Positions 45,534 to 51,375 of a DNA stretch of 51,375 nt are shown piece by piece. The stretch comes from an uncultured Pelagibacteraceae bacterium (GTDB taxonomy: Bacteria > Pseudomonadota > Alphaproteobacteria > Pelagibacterales > Pelagibacteraceae): NCBI GenBank assembly GCA_902578525.1, contig CACHDJ010000005.1:1-51375 (forward strand). Reading direction: 5' to 3'. The first letter of the stretch is position 1. Each line of letters begins with the position of its first letter. The notes under the pieces were generated by a model that searched no databases, was not told where the DNA came from, and was given only the letters and a program-made list of their open reading frames with translations. Made by a program: the position numbers and the translations under genes.

Positions 45534-46193
45534 CTATAGAGATTTTAATAAATCAATATTCTTTTTTATATCTCCATTATTGCTTTTAAATATTGTAGTA
45601 CCTGAAACTAAAATATTAGCACCTGCTTTAATTGCAATTTTAGAATTTTCAAAGTTAATTCCACCATCTATTTCAATATCAAAATCTATATTTTGATCTG
45701 TTTGAATTTTTTTTAATTCTTTAATTTTATCTAAAACTTCTGGCATAAATTTTTGTCCTCCAAAACCTGGGTTAACACTCATAATTAATATCAAATCTAT
45801 TTTATCTAAATATTTTCTGATAATGTCGACTCCAGTCTCCGGATTTAAAGACAATCCTACTTTTTTATTTAAACTTTTAATTTTAGAAATTGAAGCACTT
45901 AAATCCTCTGTTGCTTCAGGATGAATAGTAATGATATCTGCACCTGCTTCTGCGTAAGCATCAATGTACTTATGAACTGGTGAGATCATTAAATGTACAT
46001 CAAATTTAATTGTACAATTTTTCTTAAGTGCTTTAATGACAGGTGGGCCGATTGTTAAGTTAGGAACGAAATGACCATCCATTACATCTACATGAATTAA
46101 GTCAGCACCACCATCTTCAAGTCTTTTTAATTCTTGGCCTAATTGACTGAAGTCAGCTGCCAAAATTGAAGGTGAAATTTTTATTTTTTTCAT
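45534..46193 (-). CDS. rpe: Ribulose-phosphate 3-epimerase
   Basis: Interconverts ribulose 5-phosphate and xylulose 5-phosphate. The 219-residue barrel shows ISPSILAADFSQLGQE, IHVDVMDGHFVPNLTIG with a metal-binding Asp, FDVHLMISP, and VNPGFGGQKFMPEVLDKI. EIDGGINFENS with the second catalytic Asp and a late LVSGTTIFK complete it. First gene of the rpe-heparinase-purH transcript. Confidence 0.97.
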   Translation of the reverse strand: MKKIKISPSILAADFSQLGQELKRLEDGGADLIHVDVMDGHFVPNLTIGPPVIKALKKNCTIKFDVHLMISPVHKYIDAYAEAGADIITIHPEATEDLSASISKIKSLNKKVGLSLNPETGVDIIRKYLDKIDLILIMSVNPGFGGQKFMPEVLDKIKELKKIQTDQNIDFDIEIDGGINFENSKIAIKAGANILVSGTTIFKSNNGDIKKNIDLLKSL

Positions 46194-46233
46194 TACGTTT
46201 CAATTTTATTAATACCAATTTTTAAAATTTTAT

Positions 46234-46578
46234 TTAATTAAAAAATTGATAAATTTGTCTCGAAATCTCACTTTCTAAAGGAAAAGAAAGCATTCCCATT
46301 ACAGAGTATCCTAGTATATATGGCATTAAATAAAATCTAATCATAAAAAAAAACCAAGCAACATAAATTGGTACCAATGGTTGTATAATGAAAGTTGGAG
46401 TTATAGGTTTAAATGCCTTTATCAGAGGATTAGTAAATTTTACAAAAACTCTCATAAAAAAAAATTGAGAGTCTTCTCTTTGAAAGATGTTCATAGCCAC
46501 TCTTCCAATTAAAGTCCACATAATAACTCCCAGAACATAGTCTATAATATAGACTAAGGGATGAAAGTTTGCAGACAT
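46234..46578 (-). CDS. YggT-family membrane protein
   Basis: A 114-residue inner-membrane protein with two or three hydrophobic segments (about residues 8-26, 61-85 and 87-100). The segment MRVFVKFTNPLIKAFKPITPTFI matches the YggT pattern in which a TNP.I...R.I.P box links two helices. The role is not well defined; family members affect osmotic tolerance or divisome-associated processes. It is separated from the symporter transcript by the terminator at 46612-46637. Confidence 0.75.
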   Translation of the reverse strand: MSANFHPLVYIIDYVLGVIMWTLIGRVAMNIFQREDSQFFFMRVFVKFTNPLIKAFKPITPTFIIQPLVPIYVAWFFFMIRFYLMPYILGYSVMGMLSFPLESEISRQIYQFFN

Positions 46579-46611
46579 TACTTATTTTATAATTTATTGA
46601 GAGACAAAATA

Positions 46612-46637
46612 AAAGGGGCGAAATTAATCGCCCCTTT
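46612..46637. terminator. Intrinsic terminator of the symporter transcript
   Basis: A perfect 10-bp stem AAAGGGGCGA / TCGCCCCTTT with loop AATTAA lies 17 bases after the symporter stop. On the minus strand it is followed by TATTTT. It is one of two strong hairpin terminators in the window; the other ends the porin gene, so both mark probable high-expression units. Confidence 0.85.
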
Positions 46638-46654
46638 AAATATTTTAATAATAG

Positions 46655-48457
46655 TTAGATAATAGATTTACCCGCAGGTACTCTAACATTATCAACCATT
46701 TTTTGTGTAGCAGCACTAGGTTCTGAAGTAATTAAACTTACTACAACCATAGCTACTAAGCTGACAGCTGAACCAAAGATACCAAAAGTTAACTGTGTAA
46801 TACCTAAGAATCCACTTCCACCATTTCGTACCCAAATTAGGTAACCCATTCCTGAAAGTAATCCTAAAGCCATACCAGCTATAGCACCTTCTCTGTTAGC
46901 TCTCTTCCACCATACACCAAGTACTAGCGGGAAGAACAATCCAGACATCGCAAAGTCAAAAGCCCAGATTACTGAACCTAAGATACCTTGGATCTCCATT
47001 GCTGCAATAGTTGCTCCAGCAAAACCAATCACTACAAGTAATACCCTTGCAACAACTAGTCTCTTTGCAGTTTCAGCTTTTGGATCTATGATTTTATAAT
47101 AAACATCATGTGAGATCGCATTAGCTATTGCTAGGATCAAACCATCAGCTGTTGACATGGCAGCAGCCATACCTCCAGCAGCAACCAAACCTGAAATTAC
47201 ATATGGTAATCCTGCAATTTCTGGAGTTGCTAACACAACGGCTTTACCACCCATGAAGAACTCGTTTAACTCTAGAGTTCCATTTCCGTTAAAGTCGCTC
47301 ACAAACATCAAGTTTGCTTGGTTCCAGTTTTGATACCAGTCTATTGCTTGAACTTCAGCTATTGATTTACCAATAATACCTGTTGGTAATGTTGGATCAA
47401 TCAATGACAATTTAGACAGTGTCGCTAACATTGGAGCAGAAGAATAAAGTAGGAAGATAAAGAATAAAGACCAACCTACCGATTTTCTAGCTGCTTTTAC
47501 ACTTGGAGTAGTGAAATATCTCATCATCACGTGAGGTAATGATGCTGTTCCCATCATCATAGCCAGTGCTAATGAAATAAATGCCCAAGGCGTAGCGTTT
47601 ACCGCTGAGTGAGCCTTAGTTATTCCAGCTAATCCTTTAGGTACTGTTTTTAGATCAGCAGCTGCATTTTTTACAAAACCAAACTGTTGTTCTAATTCAC
47701 CAATTCTAGCTACTTCATCAGCTAACATGAAGTGAGGGAAGAAACCCGCACCCATTTTGTTACTGATCCAGAATACTGGAAGCAAGTATGCTATAATTAG
47801 TACGATATATTGTGCAACCTGTGTCCAAGTTACTCCTCTCATACCTCCTAACATTGAACATAGTAAGATACTTACTAATCCAACATATACAGCGTATTGA
47901 AATGGAATATCAAGTGCAACAGATGCAATAGTACCTGTAGCATTAATTTGTGCAGTCACATAGGTAAATGAAGCAACAGTTAAAACTACTACTGCAAGAA
48001 ACCTAGTTAAATTACCACCGTATCTTGTACCTATAAAATCTGGAACTGTGTAACAGCCAAATTTTCTCAAGTATGGTGCTAATAAAGTTGCAACTAACAC
48101 ATATCCACCAGTCCAACCTACAAGTAATGCCATATATCCATAGCCTTTAAAGTAAATACCACCTGCCATTGCAACGAATGAAGCACCAGACATCCAGTCT
48201 GCTGCTGTCGCCATTCCATTGAATACAGTTGGGACTTGCCTACCAGCTACATAATATGCATCTGCTTGAGCTGTACGTGATAGATAACCAATTATTGCGT
48301 AGATGAATACTGTAAAGGCAACAAAACAAATTCCAATTGCCTTCGAAGTCATACCCATCTGTTCACCAATTGCCATTAAGATTATGAAAGCTAAAAATCC
48401 ACCTGTGTAGATTCCATAAACTTTAGGCAAATTATCTATAAAATTACCTTTAATCAT
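46655..48457 (-). CDS. Sodium:solute symporter, ActP-like (VC_2705 type)
   Basis: A 600-residue SSS-family symporter with about 13 hydrophobic helices, likely importing acetate or a similar small acid with Na+. Key stretches are SRTAQADAYYVAGRQVPTVFNG, TAADWMSGASFVAMAGG, YTVPDFIGTRYGG and AAAMSTADGLILAIANAISHD. An extra loop at residues 388-399, DFNGNGTLELNE, matches an EF-hand Ca2+-binding loop. It overlaps its DUF4212 partner by one base and lies near acs, which supports an acetate role. The exact substrate is inferred. Confidence 0.9.
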   Translation of the reverse strand: MIKGNFIDNLPKVYGIYTGGFLAFIILMAIGEQMGMTSKAIGICFVAFTVFIYAIIGYLSRTAQADAYYVAGRQVPTVFNGMATAADWMSGASFVAMAGGIYFKGYGYMALLVGWTGGYVLVATLLAPYLRKFGCYTVPDFIGTRYGGNLTRFLAVVVLTVASFTYVTAQINATGTIASVALDIPFQYAVYVGLVSILLCSMLGGMRGVTWTQVAQYIVLIIAYLLPVFWISNKMGAGFFPHFMLADEVARIGELEQQFGFVKNAAADLKTVPKGLAGITKAHSAVNATPWAFISLALAMMMGTASLPHVMMRYFTTPSVKAARKSVGWSLFFIFLLYSSAPMLATLSKLSLIDPTLPTGIIGKSIAEVQAIDWYQNWNQANLMFVSDFNGNGTLELNEFFMGGKAVVLATPEIAGLPYVISGLVAAGGMAAAMSTADGLILAIANAISHDVYYKIIDPKAETAKRLVVARVLLVVIGFAGATIAAMEIQGILGSVIWAFDFAMSGLFFPLVLGVWWKRANREGAIAGMALGLLSGMGYLIWVRNGGSGFLGITQLTFGIFGSAVSLVAMVVVSLITSEPSAATQKMVDNVRVPAGKSII

Positions 48458-48717
48458 TAGTCGTCCTCTCTTTCTGAAAAGCCGAACTCTTCATCAATTT
48501 TTTCTTGCCTATTCGCAAACCAGAAAATTAGGATTACGAAAATTCCAAGAGAACCTTGACAAGTGAACCAATAAGTTAACGGATAACCAAATGGTCCCGT
48601 AGTACTGTTCATTTCAGCTCCAAATAAGAAGATGCCAATTGAGAATACAAACCAGATTGCTAATGTCATGAATAGCAAACCTCTGGTTTTTTCCCAGTGT
48701 TGTTCTTGTTTTGACAT
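48457..48717 (-). CDS. DUF4212 symporter small subunit
   Basis: An 86-residue protein with two membrane helices (about residues 13-33 and 46-66) and polar ends. It contains HWEKTRGLLFMTLAIWFVFS and FGYPLTYWFTCQGSLGIFVI, typical of DUF4212 proteins that accompany VC_2705-type symporters. Translation is coupled to the symporter by one shared base. A good Shine-Dalgarno (GAGAGAGG, 48723-48730) lies 5 bases before the ATG. Upstream lies the 10-bp palindrome AGTTATAACT. Confidence 0.92.
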   Translation of the reverse strand: MSKQEQHWEKTRGLLFMTLAIWFVFSIGIFLFGAEMNSTTGPFGYPLTYWFTCQGSLGIFVILIFWFANRQEKIDEEFGFSEREDD

Positions 48718-48722
48718 TTATA

Positions 48723-48730
48723 CCTCTCTC
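48723..48730 (-). promoter_or_regulatory. Shine-Dalgarno of the DUF4212-symporter operon
   Basis: GAGAGAGG on the minus strand, 5 bases before the ATG at 48717. Purine-rich ribosome sites this clear are uncommon in the window and fix the start. Confidence 0.7.
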
Positions 48731-48821
48731 TTTTTAGTTATAACTGGCCAAAACCATAACCATTATGAAATAGATTTAAAGTGTTAAAATTGTTAAAAAT
48801 AGTAGCGTTTTTTTGCTATAA

Positions 48822-49466
48822 ATGTCAAAAATAGGGCTTTTTATGGGAAAATACAAACTAACATGGAGGGATTTATCTTGGAATGATTTCAAAGTTTATC
48901 TTTTTGCCATGTTCAAAGCTTTTATTCCAAAGGGAAAAATTGGCAATTTAGATGACCTCGAAATCTTTATTCAAACAAAATCAGCTTGGGTAAGTCAAGT
49001 AACTCTCTATGGCTATCTTAAAACTAGGATGGGGACAAGATATGTTCTCCATTTTGAAAATGATGAATTTATGGGTTCTGTAAATTTAGCTAAATGGAAT
49101 ATTTATGCAGTTGCTCTTCAAGATCTAACATTTTTTACATTCTCATATCTAAAAGCAAATTTTAATTATCAAGAAACTGATAAAGCAAAAGAAATTTTTT
49201 TAAAAATTTTAGATGATGAAACTACAAATAAAATGCCACCCAATATTATAGATGAAGCTAAAAAAAGTTTTGATGAAAGATTGCTACATATAGATTGGGA
49301 AGTTTATCACAATGATCTTCCTTTTAATCCTAGCGCTCTATCATTGTTTAAGTGGGCACCTATTTCTGAAGAGCTAAAAAATTTAGACAGAAAAATAGTT
49401 TTAAATTCAGTAATTTTAAAATGGGATATAATTAAAAAAGAGTTTAAAGAAAGAATCAAGTTTTAA
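48822..49466 (+). CDS. Conserved hypothetical protein next to acs
   Basis: A 214-residue soluble protein with no signal peptide or membrane segment. It is rich in Trp and aromatic residues ([22 protein letters not shown] near the start, [20 protein letters not shown] in the middle). No catalytic motif was recognised and I cannot name the family. It lies between the divergent DUF4212-symporter operon and convergent acs, overlapping the acs stop by four bases. That position suggests, but does not show, a link to acetate use. Confidence 0.7.
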   Translation: MSKIGLFMGKYKLTWRDLSWNDFKVYLFAMFKAFIPKGKIGNLDDLEIFIQTKSAWVSQVTLYGYLKTRMGTRYVLHFENDEFMGSVNLAKWNIYAVALQDLTFFTFSYLKANFNYQETDKAKEIFLKILDDETTNKMPPNIIDEAKKSFDERLLHIDWEVYHNDLPFNPSALSLFKWAPISEELKNLDRKIVLNSVILKWDIIKKEFKERIKF

Positions 49467-51375
49467 TTATTTTTACGGTTATCTACTAAACTCTGAACAA
49501 CATTAGGATCAGCTAAAGTTGTTGTATCTCCTAATTGATCGTGTTCATTAGCTGCAATTTTTCTTAAAATTCTTCTCATAATTTTACCAGATCTTGTTTT
49601 TGGTAATCCTGGAGTAAAATGAATTAAATCAGGAGTAGCCAAGGGTCCTATTTGTTTTCTGACCCAAAGTTTTAAATCTCTCTCAAGTTCTCCAGTTTCC
49701 GTCTCATTAGCATTGAGAGTCACGTAGCAATATAAACCATTACCTTTGATATCATGTGGATAACCTACTACTGCAGCCTCAGCTACTTTTGGATGTGCTA
49801 CAAAAGCACTTTCAATTTCAGCTGTACCTAGATTGTGACCCGATACTATAATTACATCATCTACTCTTCCCGTAATCCAATAATACCCGTCTTTGTCTCT
49901 TTTACATCCATCACCTGTAAAATATTTTCCTTCAAATTGAGAAAAATATGTGTCTATAAATCTTTGATGGTCTCCGTAAACTGTTCTCATTTGACCTGGC
50001 CAAGATTGTGCAATGCAAAGTCTTCCTTCACCAGGACCTCTTATCTCTTTGCCATTTTTATCTAAAAGAACAGGCTTAATTCCATAAAAAGGTTTTGTTG
50101 CTGATCCGGGTTTTAAAGGAATAGCTCCAGTTTGGGGTGAAATCATTATACCACCAGTTTCAGTCTGCCACCAGGTATCCACTATAGGACATTTTGAATT
50201 TCCAATGGTTTTATAATACCACATCCACGCTTCTGGGTTAATTGGTTCACCAACAGTACCAAGCAATTTTAACGATTTTCTTGAAGTTTTATTTACTGGA
50301 CCATCTCCTTCTCTCATTAATGCTCTTATTGCAGTAGGAGCAGTGTAAAAGGTATTAACTTTATATTTATCAATAATTTGCCACCACCTAGAAGAATCAG
50401 GATAGTTTGGAATGCCTTCAAACATTATTGTAGTTGCCCCGTTAGCAAGTGGACCATAAATAATATAACTGTGACCCGTAACCCATCCAATATCCGCAGT
50501 ACACCAATAAATATCTTTTGGTTTATAGTTAAAAATATATTGATGGGTCATTGATGCATAGACCATATATCCGCCGGTAGTATGTAAAACTCCTTTTGGC
50601 TTTCCTGTTGATCCAGAAGTGTAAAGAATAAATAATGGGTCTTCAGCACTCATTTCTTCAGGATCACAATTTGAAGAGACATCTTTAATCAAATCATGGT
50701 ACCAAACATCTCTATCACTATTCCAACTTATCTCATTGCCAGTTCTTTTTACAACAATACATTTTTTTACATTAGGACAGCTTAATAAAGCTTCATCAGT
50801 TGTGTTTTTTAATGGAATTGTTTTTCCACCTCTAACACCTTCATCAGCCGTTATAATGTATTCTGATTCACAATCATTAACTCTTCCCGAAATAGAGTCA
50901 GCAGAAAAACCTCCAAAAATTATGGAGTGAACAGCACCAATTCTTGCACATGCAAGCATAAGAATAGCTAGCTCAGGTATCATTGTTAAGTAAATTGTTA
51001 CACGATCACCTTTTTGAATTCCTAATTTTTTTAATCCATTTGCAGCCTTTGAAACTTTTTGATGAAGTTGTTTATAAGAAATTTTTTGATTATCCTTTGG
51101 ATCATCTCCAACCCAAATTATTGCAGTTTTATCTTTCTTATCTTTTAAATGTCTATCTATACAATTAGCAGAGGCATTTAATGTGCCATCATAAAACCAT
51201 TTAATTTTGACATCCTTGGTACTATATTTTATATCTTTAATTTTTTTATATGGTTTTATCCAGGTAATTCTTTTTCCTTCTTTTTTCCAAAAGCCCTCAT
51301 TATTTTTTATTGAGTCTCTATATTTTTTTTGATAAGTAGTTTTGCTAGCTAGACTTGCTTTAATCCATTCAGGCC
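49463..51375 (-). CDS. acs: Acetyl-CoA synthetase, 5' end outside window
   Basis: AMP-forming acetate-CoA ligase. The frame stays open to the window edge and 636 residues are visible, so only about 10-15 N-terminal residues are missing. The ATG at 50983 is internal. Visible are [16 protein letters not shown] and [19 protein letters not shown]. The adenylate P-loop [30 protein letters not shown] and [12 protein letters not shown] are also present. [13 protein letters not shown] holds the catalytic Lys that can be acetylated. It works with the SSS symporter nearby to assimilate acetate. Confidence 0.97.
   Translation of the reverse strand, partial: PEWIKASLASKTTYQKKYRDSIKNNEGFWKKEGKRITWIKPYKKIKDIKYSTKDVKIKWFYDGTLNASANCIDRHLKDKKDKTAIIWVGDDPKDNQKISYKQLHQKVSKAANGLKKLGIQKGDRVTIYLTMIPELAILMLACARIGAVHSIIFGGFSADSISGRVNDCESEYIITADEGVRGGKTIPLKNTTDEALLSCPNVKKCIVVKRTGNEISWNSDRDVWYHDLIKDVSSNCDPEEMSAEDPLFILYTSGSTGKPKGVLHTTGGYMVYASMTHQYIFNYKPKDIYWCTADIGWVTGHSYIIYGPLANGATTIMFEGIPNYPDSSRWWQIIDKYKVNTFYTAPTAIRALMREGDGPVNKTSRKSLKLLGTVGEPINPEAWMWYYKTIGNSKCPIVDTWWQTETGGIMISPQTGAIPLKPGSATKPFYGIKPVLLDKNGKEIRGPGEGRLCIAQSWPGQMRTVYGDHQRFIDTYFSQFEGKYFTGDGCKRDKDGYYWITGRVDDVIIVSGHNLGTAEIESAFVAHPKVAEAAVVGYPHDIKGNGLYCYVTLNANETETGELERDLKLWVRKQIGPLATPDLIHFTPGLPKTRSGKIMRRILRKIAANEHDQLGDTTTLADPNVVQSLVDNRKNN

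Noticed and set aside
48803-48818. TAGC-GTTTTTTT-GCTA hairpin before the hypothetical gene at 48822
   Set aside because: The four-pair stem is too short to be a terminator and lies where promoters of two divergent units are expected.
1-51375. CRISPR arrays, IS elements, prophage genes, riboswitches
   Set aside because: No regularly spaced repeats, transposases, integrases, phage genes or recognisable riboswitch cores were seen by eye on either strand.

Overview
The window is strongly AT-rich, densely packed bacterial DNA. Genes abut or overlap by a few bases, and no gap between genes reaches 300 bases. Gene order and protein types point to an alphaproteobacterium of the SAR11 (Pelagibacterales) kind: very high A+T, lysine/asparagine/isoleucine-rich proteins, minimal spacers, an acetate-type SSS symporter beside acs, and the conserved alphaproteobacterial clusters hemE-hemH-hemJ-rho, mnmE-mnmG-rsmG-parA-parB and ppsR-maf-aroE-coaE-dnaQ. 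The assignment is inference from content; no database search was possible.

Layout. Positions 1-5.1 kb (+) carry dnaK (3' part), dnaJ, a 55-residue membrane protein, dapB, nth and a PfkB-type sugar kinase. Positions 5.1-9.2 kb are mixed: a 43-residue ArfA-like ribosome-rescue protein, an OmpR-type regulator with a degenerate receiver, a YkuD gene broken by one base in a T run, a YggS/ThiE-like divergent pair whose start codons abut, a porin, and a DUF3576 lipoprotein. leuS-lptE-holA (+) then meet parB-parA-rsmG-mnmG-mnmE (-), with a perfect parS inside rsmG. Next on the minus strand come a TPR-sulfotransferase, rho, hemJ, hemH and hemE.

The most informative region is 24176-24448, a 273-base AT-rich gap between divergent hemE and ppsR. 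In Caulobacter and Rickettsia the chromosome origin lies at this junction. Here the nearest block on each side is transcribed away from the gap. The gap also holds two side-by-side exact TTAA-N7-TTAAC sequences, the Caulobacter CtrA consensus. I call it the probable oriC.

To its right lie ppsR-maf-aroE-coaE-dnaQ (+), secB and fxsA (-), a Tim44-like gene and smr (+), and hslVU (-) with a possible heat-shock promoter. The histidine operon hisB-H-(53-residue membrane protein)-A-F-E follows and runs into a HIT protein and a GNAT acetyltransferase. Then come lolA-ftsK (-), a UbiH-family monooxygenase, a Lon-N-domain protein, and two paralogous sulfotransferases separated by tRNA-Gly(GCC). The end of the window holds phhB, purH, a heparinase-family gene, rpe, a YggT-family gene, and an acetate-uptake module (SSS symporter with an EF-hand-like loop, DUF4212 partner, acs).

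The window is mostly core housekeeping: chaperones, replication and segregation, tRNA modification, heme and histidine synthesis, and acetate use. No CRISPR, IS element or prophage was seen. The notable items are small or non-coding: the origin motifs, the ArfA-like peptide, two coupled tiny membrane proteins, the frameshifted YkuD gene and the EF-hand loop.
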